Positions 35,958 to 44,173 of a stretch of DNA of 64,000 nt are shown here, one piece after another. The notes beneath the pieces are model-generated. The model was given only the letters and a program-made list of their open reading frames with translations. It did no database searches and was not told the DNA's origin. How positions within the stretch are numbered: position 1 is the stretch's first letter; each line of letters begins with the position of its first letter. The stretch lies in assembly GCF_004340965.1 (NCBI RefSeq), contig NZ_SLYA01000002.1:310001-374000 (forward strand). Direction: 5' to 3'. The position numbers and the translations under genes were made by a program. The stretch is from Sphingomonas sp. PP-CE-1A-559 (GTDB lineage: Bacteria > Pseudomonadota > Alphaproteobacteria > Sphingomonadales > Sphingomonadaceae).

Positions 35958-38170
35958 AAAAACTGTTTCTCGGCCCCGTCGTGGCTCTCGCACTGGCGGC
36001 CGGCGTTCATGCCCAGACCACGCTCAACGTCCGCGACGCCGACATCCGCGCGTTCATCGCCGATGCCGCCAAGGTCACCGGGCGCACGTTCATCATCGAC
36101 AACCGCGTCGCCGGCAAGGTGACGGTCGTCACCGATCGCCCGCTGTCGCGCTCCGAATATTTCGAGATATTCCTTTCGACGCTGCGCGCCAACGGCCTCG
36201 TCGCGGTGCCGACCTCGGGCGGTGCGTTCCGCGTCCAGCCGCTCGACAACGCCGCTTCGCAGCCGAGCCGGATCGGCGTCGCGGGTGCCGCGCGCAACAG
36301 CTACGTCACCGAGATCATCCGCCTGCGCGCGATCGACGCGCAGTCCGCGGTCGAGACGGTTCGCCCGTTGGTCAGCGCGCAGGGCTCGGTCAGCGCGAAC
36401 CGCGGCGGCAACAGCCTCGTCGTGGTCGATTTCGCCGACAACATCCGCCGCATCCGCGAAGTCCTTCGCCGGATCGACACCGACACCTCCTCCACCCGCG
36501 TCGTCGCGCTGAAGAACGCGAGCGCGAAGGAAATCGCCACCGCGCTCCAGGGCCTGATCGGCGCAGGCACCGGCGGTGGTCAAGGCGGGCAGGGCGGTGG
36601 CGCCGCCGCCGGCCCGAGCGCATCGGTCGTCGCGGTCGAAGGCTCGAACGCGGTCGCATTGCGCGGCGATCCGACCACCGTCGCCCGCCTCGCGCAGGTC
36701 GCCGCCGACCTCGACCAGAAGGCGCGGAATGGCACCGAGATCAAGGTGGTCTTCCTCGAGAACGCCGACGCCGAGCAATTGCTGCCGGTGCTCCAGGAAC
36801 TCGTCGGCCAGACTCCGACGCAGCCCGTCCAGACGGCGTTGTCGCGCTCGAATTTCGGGTCGAGCAGCACTAACGGCGCGTCCGGTGGACAGTCGAACTT
36901 CTCGCAACCCCAGATCCCGCAGTCGGGACCGTCGCCGAGCGGCGGCAGCGGTGGATCGGGTCAGGCCGCGATCACGTCTGCTGGCAGGTCGGCCGTGGTC
37001 GTCACGCGCTTCGCCGGCGCCAACGCGATCGTCATCGCCGCACCCGCCGAGATCCAGCGTCAGCTGAACGAGGTCGTCCGCCAGCTCGACACGCGCCGCG
37101 AACAGGTGCTGGTCGAGGCGATCGTCGCCGAAGTCTCCGATTCGACCGCACGCACGCTCGGCGCACAGTTCATCGTCGGCGATCCGAGCGGTGGCGCGTT
37201 CGGCGCGTCGACCTTCTCGAACTCCGCGCCCAACATCCTGCAGATTGCTGGCGCGATCGGCGCGCGCTCGATCGGCGGCAACGGCACGACGGTCGTCGCG
37301 CCCGACGGCACGCGCACCGAAACGAACACCCCCAATGCCGCGGCGGACGCGCTGCAGCAGTCGGCAATCGCGTCGATCCTGGCGGCTACCGGCGGCTTTG
37401 GCGGGTTCGGCGGCAAGATCGGCAGCACGTTCTTCGGCGCGATCATCAATGCGGTAAAGAGCGACACGACCTCGAACCTGCTCCAGGTCCCGCACCTCGT
37501 CACGCTCGACAACCAGGAGGCGCACAGCCTCGTCGGGCAGGAGATTCCGATCACCACGGGACAGGCGCTGTCGACGAATTTCGATAACGCCTTCCGCACC
37601 ACGCAGCGCCAGAATGTCGGCATCGAGCTGACCGTGCGGCCGCAGGTGAACTCGTCGGGCACGGTAAAGCTCAATCTCCGCCTCGAAGTCAGCTCGATCG
37701 CGGGGCCGGTGTCGAGCGACAACAGCGACCTGATCCTCAACAAGCGCGAGGTCGAGACCGTCCGCACCGTCGACGACGGCCAGATCGCGGTGATCAGCGG
37801 TCTGCTCGACGATAACGAGCGCCGCACGATCGAGAAGATTCCGCTGCTCGGCGACATCCCCGTGCTCGGCCATTTGTTCACGTCGAAGGCGAAACAGCGG
37901 TCGAAGACCAACCTGATGATCTTCATCCGCCCGACGATCCTGCGCACTGCCGAGGACAGCCGCAAGCTGACCGAGCAACGCTACGGATACGTCCGCCTGC
38001 AGCAGGGCTTGCAGGAGCCGGGCGCCGAGCCATCGATCGATCAGCTCGTCCGCGATTACATGGGCGCCGCCCCGCCGATCCCGAGCGCACCGATCCCCGG
38101 CAGCATCGAAGACCCGCGTATCGCCGTCCCGGTACGCACCTCGACGATGGTCGTGCGGCCCAAGAAATGA
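35954..38170 (+). CDS. gspD: Type II secretion outer membrane secretin GspD
   Basis: The 738-residue secretin forms the outer membrane channel. Signal peptide about residues 1-20; N0 domain (TLNVRDADIRAFIADAAKVTGRTFI); three N1-N3 repeats, the third with a long Gly/Ser/Gln-rich insert (about residues 295-345); then the secretin domain with VPHLVTLDNQEAHSLVGQEIPITTG in two parts and the C-terminal KIPLLGDIPVLGHLFTSK. The C-terminal S-domain is followed by VVRPKK, and no pilotin gene is adjacent. Overlaps gspC and gspE by ATGA. Confidence 0.96.
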   Translation: MKKLFLGPVVALALAAGVHAQTTLNVRDADIRAFIADAAKVTGRTFIIDNRVAGKVTVVTDRPLSRSEYFEIFLSTLRANGLVAVPTSGGAFRVQPLDNAASQPSRIGVAGAARNSYVTEIIRLRAIDAQSAVETVRPLVSAQGSVSANRGGNSLVVVDFADNIRRIREVLRRIDTDTSSTRVVALKNASAKEIATALQGLIGAGTGGGQGGQGGGAAAGPSASVVAVEGSNAVALRGDPTTVARLAQVAADLDQKARNGTEIKVVFLENADAEQLLPVLQELVGQTPTQPVQTALSRSNFGSSSTNGASGGQSNFSQPQIPQSGPSPSGGSGGSGQAAITSAGRSAVVVTRFAGANAIVIAAPAEIQRQLNEVVRQLDTRREQVLVEAIVAEVSDSTARTLGAQFIVGDPSGGAFGASTFSNSAPNILQIAGAIGARSIGGNGTTVVAPDGTRTETNTPNAAADALQQSAIASILAATGGFGGFGGKIGSTFFGAIINAVKSDTTSNLLQVPHLVTLDNQEAHSLVGQEIPITTGQALSTNFDNAFRTTQRQNVGIELTVRPQVNSSGTVKLNLRLEVSSIAGPVSSDNSDLILNKREVETVRTVDDGQIAVISGLLDDNERRTIEKIPLLGDIPVLGHLFTSKAKQRSKTNLMIFIRPTILRTAEDSRKLTEQRYGYVRLQQGLQEPGAEPSIDQLVRDYMGAAPPIPSAPIPGSIEDPRIAVPVRTSTMVVRPKK

Positions 38171-39819
38171 TCATCCGCGAAGGCCACGAGATCGACGCTG
38201 CTACTCCCCTCCCGCTTGCGGGAGGGGTCGGGGGAGGGCCTGCCTCGATCACGGACGATGTGATCGAGGGGTATGTCATTCCCTCCCCCAACCCCTCCCG
38301 CGAGCGGGAGGGGAGCAGTGATCTCCCCCAGATCACCATCCCCTACGCCTTCGCCCGAAAATTCGGCGTCGTCGTCGATCACACCGACACGGACTCGCAC
38401 CTCACCATCGCCATGCGCGCCGGTGCAGACCCGAAAGTCCTGCTAGAACTCCGCCGCTACCTCGCCCGCCCGTTCGACGTCACCTTCGTCGAACAGGTCG
38501 CGTTCGACCGCCTGCTGTCGAACGTCTACGCGATGGACGGCCAGGCCAACGCGCTCGCCGCGGTCGGGATGGGCGACGAGCTCGACCTGCTCGCGGGCGA
38601 CATGCCGACCGCGGAAGACCTGCTCGACACCGCCGACGACGCGCCAGCGATCCGCCTCATCAACGGCATCATCGCCGACGCCGCGCGCAACGGCGTGTCG
38701 GATATCCATATCGAGCCGTATGAGTCCGGCCTCGTCGTCCGCATGCGCATCGACGGCGTACTCCGCGAAACGCTGCGCATGCCGCCCAACGTCGCCCCGG
38801 TGGTGGTCAGCCGTATCAAGGTCATGGCGCGCCTCGACATCGCCGAGCGCCGCGTCCCGCAGGACGGCCGCATGGGGCTGACGCTGGGCGGCAAGCTGCT
38901 CGACGTCCGCGTCTCGACACTGCCGAGCCGCGCAGGCGAACGCGTGGTGCTGCGTATCCTCGACAAGGAAAACGCCGGCATCGATCTGGAGGCACTCGGC
39001 CTGCCGCCTGCGCTGTTCGCGCTGCTCAACGAAGCGCTGAGCGAACCCAACGGCATCATCCTCGTCACCGGCCCGACGGGTTCGGGCAAGACCACCTCGC
39101 TCTACGCGGCGCTCCGCCTGCTCAACGACGGCAGCCGCAACATCCTCACCGTCGAGGACCCGGTCGAGTACGCGGTCGACGGCGTCGGCCAGACCCAGGT
39201 CAACCCGAAGGTCGGCCTGACCTTCGCGGCGGGCCTGCGCGCGATCCTCCGCCAGGATCCCGACGTTGTGATGGTCGGCGAAATCCGCGACCGCGAGACC
39301 GCCGAGATCGCCGTACAGGCATCGCTGACGGGCCACCTAGTGCTGTCGACGGTCCACACTAACGACGCGATCGGCGCGATCACCCGCATGCGCGACATGA
39401 AGGTCGAAAGCTTCCTGCTCGCCTCGACGCTGCGTGCGGTGATCGCGCAACGGCTCGTTCGCCGGCTCTGCCCGACGTGCCGCAAGGCCGTCCCCGCGTC
39501 GGACACGGTCGCGCCGCTGCTCGGCATCGCCTCGAACGCGACCGTCTACGTCGCGCAAGGCTGCGAAGACTGCAACCAGACCGGCTACAAGGGCCGCATC
39601 GGCGTGTTCGAAGCGGTCCGCATCGACGACACGATCCGCCGCCTGATCAACACCGACGGCCACGAATCGGAGATAACCGCGCACGCATTCGCCAAGTCGC
39701 CGAACCTGGCGCAGTCGGCCCGTGATCTGGTTCTTTCCGGCCAGACCACCGCCGAAGAAGCCGTCCGAGTATCCCGCCGCGACACCACGGAAGTCGTCGA
39801 GGATTCAGTAGTTGCGTAG
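38167..39819 (+). CDS. gspE: Type II secretion ATPase GspE
   Basis: The 550-residue cytoplasmic hexameric ATPase powers pseudopilus assembly. Walker A GPTGSGKT is at 302-309, the Asp box/Walker B region near 368-378 (QDPDVVMVGEIRD), and the zinc-binding tetracysteine motif is formed by CPTC and CEDC near 438-465. The N-terminal N1E domain starts at ITIPYAFARKFGV. Residues 13-50 are translated from an R4 palindromic element (PLPLAGG ... NPSREREG), which separates the start from the normal N terminus. The only downstream in-frame start is a GTG inside the element. Overlaps gspD by ATGA. Confidence 0.95.
   Translation: MIIREGHEIDAATPLPLAGGVGGGPASITDDVIEGYVIPSPNPSREREGSSDLPQITIPYAFARKFGVVVDHTDTDSHLTIAMRAGADPKVLLELRRYLARPFDVTFVEQVAFDRLLSNVYAMDGQANALAAVGMGDELDLLAGDMPTAEDLLDTADDAPAIRLINGIIADAARNGVSDIHIEPYESGLVVRMRIDGVLRETLRMPPNVAPVVVSRIKVMARLDIAERRVPQDGRMGLTLGGKLLDVRVSTLPSRAGERVVLRILDKENAGIDLEALGLPPALFALLNEALSEPNGIILVTGPTGSGKTTSLYAALRLLNDGSRNILTVEDPVEYAVDGVGQTQVNPKVGLTFAAGLRAILRQDPDVVMVGEIRDRETAEIAVQASLTGHLVLSTVHTNDAIGAITRMRDMKVESFLLASTLRAVIAQRLVRRLCPTCRKAVPASDTVAPLLGIASNATVYVAQGCEDCNQTGYKGRIGVFEAVRIDDTIRRLINTDGHESEITAHAFAKSPNLAQSARDLVLSGQTTAEEAVRVSRRDTTEVVEDSVVA
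38205..38315. repeat. Palindromic repeat, family R4 (copy 4), inside gspE
   Basis: TCCCCTCCCGCTTGCGGGAGGGG at the left (positions 38205-38227) and CCCCTCCCGCGAGCGGGAGG at the right, with CGGGGGAGGG and CCCTCCCCCAAC internal. It is 111 bases (37 codons) long, has no stop in the gspE frame and lies 13 codons after the start. Confidence 0.85.
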
Positions 39820-39826
39820 CGCGCGG

Positions 39827-39987
39827 CAATTCCTCCCCGGAACGGGGAGGGGGACCAGCGAAGCTGGTGGAGGGGGCTCACCACGCTCGCACCACCGGCC
39901 GTACGCCGCCAGCAGCGCAACGCAACGTTCGCGGCACGCCCCCTCCACCACCGCTTCGCGGCGGTCCCCCTCCCCTTGCAGGGGAGG
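39827..39987. repeat. Palindromic repeat, family R4 (copy 5), between gspE and gspF
   Basis: TCCTCCCCGGAACGGGGAGG, GGACC, GGTGGAGGGGGC at the left; GCCCCCTCCACCACC and CCTCCCCTTGCAGGGGAGGA at the right. It fills the only real gap in the gsp operon, and its last bases (GGGGAGG) lie directly before the gspF start codons. Confidence 0.82.
39981..39987 (+). promoter_or_regulatory. gspF ribosome binding site formed by the repeat arm
   Basis: GGGGAGG ends three bases before ATG 39991 (and abuts an ATG at 39988). These bases are the outer right arm of the R4 element, so the repeat appears to provide the Shine-Dalgarno sequence, which could be hidden by pairing with the left arm. Confidence 0.6.
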
Positions 39988-39990
39988 ATG

Positions 39991-41217
39991 ATGGCGGACT
40001 TCGACTACATCGCGATCGACACCAAAGGCGCCGAACGCCGCGGCCACGTCGCCGCGTCCGACATCGACGTCGCACGAGCGACCCTCGACGCACGCAAATT
40101 CTACGTCGTCAAAATCACCCCCGGCTCACCGCCACAGGCAACCAAAGGCCGCCCGCTGTTCGGCCTCCAGCTCGGCACGCCGAAGATGTCGGGCAAGAAC
40201 CTCACGCTCTTCACCCGCCAGCTCGCTACGTTGAACCGCGTCTCGCCGCTCGAAGAATCCCTCCGCACGATCACCCGCCAGACCGAACAGGACAGCGTCC
40301 GCACGATCGTCCAGCACGTCCACGCCGGCGTCGTTGAAGGCCGTCGCCTCGCCGACGCAATGGCGCGCGAACCGAAAAGCTTCCCACCGCTCTACCGCGC
40401 GATGGTCTCCGCCGGCGAAAGCTCGGGTTCGCTCCCGACCATCCTCGACCGCCTCGCCGCGCTGCTCGAACGCCAGGCCGAAATCCGCGGCAAGCTCATC
40501 ACCGCGCTCGCCTATCCCTCGATCCTCGCTCTCGTCGCGTTCGGCGTCGTCACCGCACTGATGATGTTCGTCGTGCCGCAGGTGGTCGAGCAGTTCGACA
40601 CGGTGGGCCAGCAACTGCCGCTGTTGACGCGGATGGTGATGGCGTTCTCGGCGTTCCTCGTCGGATACTGGTGGGTGATGCTGCTGATCGTCGTCGGCGG
40701 CGGCCTGGCCGGGTGGCGCGCGCTCAAGGATCCGACGCTCAGGCTCGCGTTCGACGGCTGGCTGCTCCGCATCCCGCTGCTCGGCCGCCTGATCCGAGAC
40801 CTTCACGCGGCCCGCATGGCGCGCACGCTCGGCACGATGGTCGCGAGCCGGCTGCCGCTGCTCGACGGCCTCAACCTCACCGCCAGCACGATCCACAACC
40901 GCCGCCTCCGCTTGGCCTCGGACCAGATCGTCGACGCGATCCGCGGCGGTGGTTCGCTCTCCGCCGCGATGCGCCGCGCAGGCGTCTTTCCCCCGCTGCT
41001 GACCTATCTCGCGGCATCTGGTGAGGCGGCAGGCCGTCTCGACGAGATGCTCGAACGCGCCGCCGACTATCTCGAACGCGAGTTCGACCGTTTCACCGCC
41101 ACCGCACTCTCGCTGCTCGAACCGCTGATCATCGTCGTGATGGGCGGCATCGTCGCGACGATCGTGCTATCCATCCTGCTCCCGATCCTCCAGCTCAACA
41201 CGCTGGCCGGACAATGA
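39991..41217 (+). CDS. gspF: Type II secretion inner membrane platform protein GspF
   Basis: The 408-residue protein has two GspF domains (about residues 70-195 and 270-395), each followed by membrane helices; three helices overall near 165-190, 215-240 and 375-400. Motifs include LTLFTRQLATLNRVSPLEESL across residues 65-90 and the GES-containing MVSAGESSGSLPTIL. Length is typical. Either ATG 39988 or 39991 could start; both depend on the ribosome binding site inside the repeat. Overlaps gspG by ATGA. Confidence 0.95.
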   Translation: MADFDYIAIDTKGAERRGHVAASDIDVARATLDARKFYVVKITPGSPPQATKGRPLFGLQLGTPKMSGKNLTLFTRQLATLNRVSPLEESLRTITRQTEQDSVRTIVQHVHAGVVEGRRLADAMAREPKSFPPLYRAMVSAGESSGSLPTILDRLAALLERQAEIRGKLITALAYPSILALVAFGVVTALMMFVVPQVVEQFDTVGQQLPLLTRMVMAFSAFLVGYWWVMLLIVVGGGLAGWRALKDPTLRLAFDGWLLRIPLLGRLIRDLHAARMARTLGTMVASRLPLLDGLNLTASTIHNRRLRLASDQIVDAIRGGGSLSAAMRRAGVFPPLLTYLAASGEAAGRLDEMLERAADYLEREFDRFTATALSLLEPLIIVVMGGIVATIVLSILLPILQLNTLAGQ

Positions 41218-41666
41218 GGTTGTTCATGCGTCCCGAAGATAAAAAGAAGCGCCGCGAGGCCGGCTTTACCCTCGTCGAGCTGATGGTGGTCATCGTCATC
41301 ATCGGCCTGCTCGCCACGATCGTCGCGCTCAACGTGCTGCCCTCGGGCGACACCGCGCGGATCCAGAAGGCGAAGGCCGACATCGCGCAGATCGAGGGCG
41401 GGCTGGAACTCTACAAGCTCCAGAACATGACCTTCCCCAACACCACGCAGGGGCTGAACGCGCTCGTATCGGCACCCGCCGGGCTCGCCGATCCATCGCG
41501 CTATCAGCGTGGCGGGTATCTGAAGAAGCTGCCGAATGATCCCTGGGGGCGCCCGTATCTCTATGCTTCGCCCGGCGCGCATGGCGAGGCCGACGTCTGG
41601 ACCTTCGGGGCGGACGGCAAGGAAGGCGGCGAGGGTATCGATGCCGATATCGGCAGCTGGCAATAA
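41214..41666 (+). CDS. gspG: Major pseudopilin GspG
   Basis: The 150-residue major pseudopilin has a basic leader (KKKRREAG) cleaved before FTLVELMVVIVIIGLLATIVA by prepilin peptidase, with the conserved Glu at +5. The C-terminal half has the calcium-site region and LPNDPWGRPYLYASPG, diagnostic for GspG. The prepilin peptidase gene gspO is not in this operon. Confidence 0.97.
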   Translation: MRLFMRPEDKKKRREAGFTLVELMVVIVIIGLLATIVALNVLPSGDTARIQKAKADIAQIEGGLELYKLQNMTFPNTTQGLNALVSAPAGLADPSRYQRGGYLKKLPNDPWGRPYLYASPGAHGEADVWTFGADGKEGGEGIDADIGSWQ

Positions 41667-42111
41667 GCGCGAGGCTGGCTTTACGCTGGTCGAGCTGATG
41701 GTCGTCGTTACGATCATCGGTCTCGCATCCGCCGTCGCCGTGCTCGTGATGCCGGACCCGCGCGGCCGCGTACTCGACGAGGCGACGCGCTTCGCCCTGC
41801 GCACCCGCGCGGCGCACGATTCGGCGATCGTTGAGGCACGCCCGGTGAGCGTCTGGATCAGCAGCGGCGGCTACGGCTTCGACCGTCGGCTCGCTGGCGG
41901 CTGGACGCCGATCGCGGAAAAACCGATGCGCGTCGAACGCTGGAACGACGGCACCAGGGCCAGCATCGGCGACACCACCGGCCGGATGCGCGTGACGTTC
42001 GACCCGACCGGCCTCGTCGACCGCCCCGCGGAGATCCGCCTCGACCGCGGCGGCGTCGCGGCGACCGTCCACATCGACGCCGACGGCAGCGTAAGAGCCG
42101 ATGCAGGCTGA
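41641..42111 (+). CDS. gspH: Minor pseudopilin GspH
   Basis: The 156-residue protein has a short leader (MPISAAGNKREAG) followed by FTLVELMVVVTIIGLASAVA. The globular domain is GspH-like (LRTRAAHDSAIVEARPVSVWI). ATG 41641 is chosen because GAGGG precedes it; it overlaps the gspG coding end by 26 bases in another frame. The gene overlaps gspI by 11 bases. Confidence 0.9.
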   Translation: MPISAAGNKREAGFTLVELMVVVTIIGLASAVAVLVMPDPRGRVLDEATRFALRTRAAHDSAIVEARPVSVWISSGGYGFDRRLAGGWTPIAEKPMRVERWNDGTRASIGDTTGRMRVTFDPTGLVDRPAEIRLDRGGVAATVHIDADGSVRADAG

Positions 42112-42505
42112 GCGCGGCTTCACCCTTCGTCGACGTTACGCCGAACACGGCTTCACGTTGATCGAAATCATGGTCGCGCTGGCAGTCTTCAGCCTCGCGG
42201 CGATGGCACTCGTGCGTCTTGAAAGCGCGACGATCCGCGGCGCCTCGATCCTCGACGAAACGCTCGTGGCCCAGATGGTCGCGCGCAACGTCGCGATCGA
42301 CGCGGTTACCAGCGCGCAGCCACCGACCGCAGGCCGCGTCACCGGCGTCGAGACGAACGGCGGCCAGCCCTGGACGTGGACGCGGCAAGTCAGCGCACTC
42401 GGCGGATCGAGCGTGCTGCGGATCGACGTGGCGGTCGCCGACCGGAACGGCACGCAACTCGGCCGCCTGACGATGGTCCGACCAGCACCGCGGATGGTGA
42501 TGTGA
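42101..42505 (+). CDS. gspI: Minor pseudopilin GspI
   Basis: The 134-residue protein has the type III leader cleavage site EHG before FTLIEIMVALAVFSLAAMAL, then the GspI core with LVAQMVARNVAIDAV. An oddity is an earlier GFTL at residues 6-9, so the leader looks like a partial duplication of the cleavage region (ERGFTL then EHGFTL). Probably the tip complex with GspJ and GspK. Overlaps gspJ by four bases. Confidence 0.9.
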   Translation: MQAERGFTLRRRYAEHGFTLIEIMVALAVFSLAAMALVRLESATIRGASILDETLVAQMVARNVAIDAVTSAQPPTAGRVTGVETNGGQPWTWTRQVSALGGSSVLRIDVAVADRNGTQLGRLTMVRPAPRMVM

Positions 42506-43188
42506 CGCCTCCGAAAACCGAGGCCGGTTTCACGCTGATCGAAGTCATGGTGTCGCTCATGATCTTCGGCATGATCGCTGCGGCGGGCGTTGCCATCCTG
42601 TCGTTCAGCGTGAAGGCGCAGAGCGCGACCGGCGCCAAGCTCGACGACATCAGCGCGCTCACCCGGACGATGTCGATCCTGTCCGCCGATCTCGCCCAGG
42701 CATCGAACCGCGCCACCCGCGACGAGGCCGGCACCAGCGTCCCCGCGTTTATCGGCGAAAGCGGATCGGGCGTCACGCCGATGCTGCGTTTGGTCCGCGC
42801 CGGCTGGAGCAATATCGACGGTGCGGCGCGCTCCAGCATGCAGAAGGTCGCCTACCGCGTCGATGGCGGCGTGTTCCAGCGGATCGCCTATCCGATGGTT
42901 GACGGTGCGCAGCCCCTGCCGCCCGCCGCGTTGCTCACCAAAGTTCGTCAGGTCGCACTCCGCTATCGTATCGCCGGTGCGTGGAGCGATCACTGGGATG
43001 GTGCGAGCGGCAGGCCGTTGCCCGACGCGATGGAACTCACCGTCCAGCGCGACGACGGTACGCAGTTCCGCCAGATGTTCCTTGTCGGCACCAGCTACGT
43101 CCCCGCGCCGTCCGATGGAACGGGTCCCGCCGCCACGCCATCTGCGGGTACACCTCCGGGACAGGAGACGCCCGGTGCACGCACCTGA
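42502..43188 (+). CDS. gspJ: Minor pseudopilin GspJ
   Basis: The 228-residue protein starts with GTG at 42502, giving the leader MTPPKTEAG before FTLIEVMVSLMIFGMIAAAG. GspJ motifs include ISALTRTMSILSADLAQASNR near residues 50-70. A Pro/Thr/Gly-rich tail (PSDGTGPAATPSAGTPPGQE) ends the protein. Part of the pseudopilus tip. Confidence 0.92.
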   Translation: MTPPKTEAGFTLIEVMVSLMIFGMIAAAGVAILSFSVKAQSATGAKLDDISALTRTMSILSADLAQASNRATRDEAGTSVPAFIGESGSGVTPMLRLVRAGWSNIDGAARSSMQKVAYRVDGGVFQRIAYPMVDGAQPLPPAALLTKVRQVALRYRIAGAWSDHWDGASGRPLPDAMELTVQRDDGTQFRQMFLVGTSYVPAPSDGTGPAATPSAGTPPGQETPGART

Positions 43189-44173
43189 TCGCGGCCTTGA
43201 GCGTGGGCGGGAACGGGGTGCGGCGCTGCTCACCGTGCTGATGCTCGTCGCGATCATCGCAGTGATGGCCGGCGCGGCCTTGGAAAAACTGCGGCTGTCG
43301 ACCCGGCTCGCGAGCAATGCCGTGACCGGCGAGCAGGCGCGCGCCTATGCGCTCGCGGCGGAGACGATGGCGCTGACCCGCGTCTCGAACCTGCTCGCGC
43401 CAAAGCCTACGCGAGTCACGCTGGCCGGCGGCTGGAGCAACACCCCGTTCGGCCTCCCGGTCCCCGGAGGCTTCGCAACCGCGCGCGTCCGCGACGGCGC
43501 GAACTGCTTCAACCTGAACTCTCTCGTCGGCATGACGACCCCGGGCGTGTACGTCGCGCGCGGCGAAGTCCGGCCGCAGTTCATCCGCCTGATGCGGCTG
43601 CTCGACGTGCCGGTGCAGGTCGCGGAACAGGTCGCGGCGGGCACGACCGATTGGATCGACAGCGATCAGGACCAGTCACCGATGGGGGCCGAGGACGGCG
43701 CATATCTCGGCCGCGTGCCGTCGTACCGCACCGCCGGCACGCTGATGAGCGACCCCAGCGAACTGCGCGCGATCGCCGGGATGACGCCCGAGATCTATAC
43801 GAAGATCCGCCCGTGGATCTGCACGCTGCCCTTTGCCAAGCCCTCGCCGATCAACGTCAACACGCTGCTGCCCGAACAAAGCGTGCTGTTGGCGATGATG
43901 TATCCCGATACGCTGTCGGTCGGTGCCGCCCAGCAACTGCTGCTTCGGCGACCGGTGCAGGGCTATGCGACCTTCGACGAAATGCAGAAGGGCGCCTCGC
44001 TGCTCGGCGCCGCCAATATCGCGCCCGGCGCGGACGCGCAGGTGCTGTCGAAATGGTTCATGCTCGATATCGACGTGACGCTCGGCACGACACAAATGCA
44101 GGAACGTGCGCTGATCGACGCGAACCGGCTTCCCGCGCAGCTCGTATCGCGGCAATGGGGCGAGCCATCATGA
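43175..44173 (+). CDS. gspK: Minor pseudopilin GspK
   Basis: The 332-residue protein is the large pseudopilin at the tip of the pseudopilus. Its leader ends RERG before AALLTVLMLVAIIAVMAGAAL; it lacks the Glu at +5, as GspK does. The body contains CFNLNSLVG and DWIDSDQDQSPMGAEDGAYLG, the usual GspK helix-hairpin and calcium segments. The GTG at 43175 follows AGGAGA. Overlaps gspL by ATGA. Confidence 0.93.
   Translation: MHAPDRGLERGRERGAALLTVLMLVAIIAVMAGAALEKLRLSTRLASNAVTGEQARAYALAAETMALTRVSNLLAPKPTRVTLAGGWSNTPFGLPVPGGFATARVRDGANCFNLNSLVGMTTPGVYVARGEVRPQFIRLMRLLDVPVQVAEQVAAGTTDWIDSDQDQSPMGAEDGAYLGRVPSYRTAGTLMSDPSELRAIAGMTPEIYTKIRPWICTLPFAKPSPINVNTLLPEQSVLLAMMYPDTLSVGAAQQLLLRRPVQGYATFDEMQKGASLLGAANIAPGADAQVLSKWFMLDIDVTLGTTQMQERALIDANRLPAQLVSRQWGEPS

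Noticed and set aside
35546..37978. An 810-codon open frame on the minus strand across gspC/gspD
   Set aside because: It is the complement of clearly coding gspC and gspD. The protein is Arg/Asp/Ala-rich without any recognisable domain, as expected from antisense frames in high-GC DNA.
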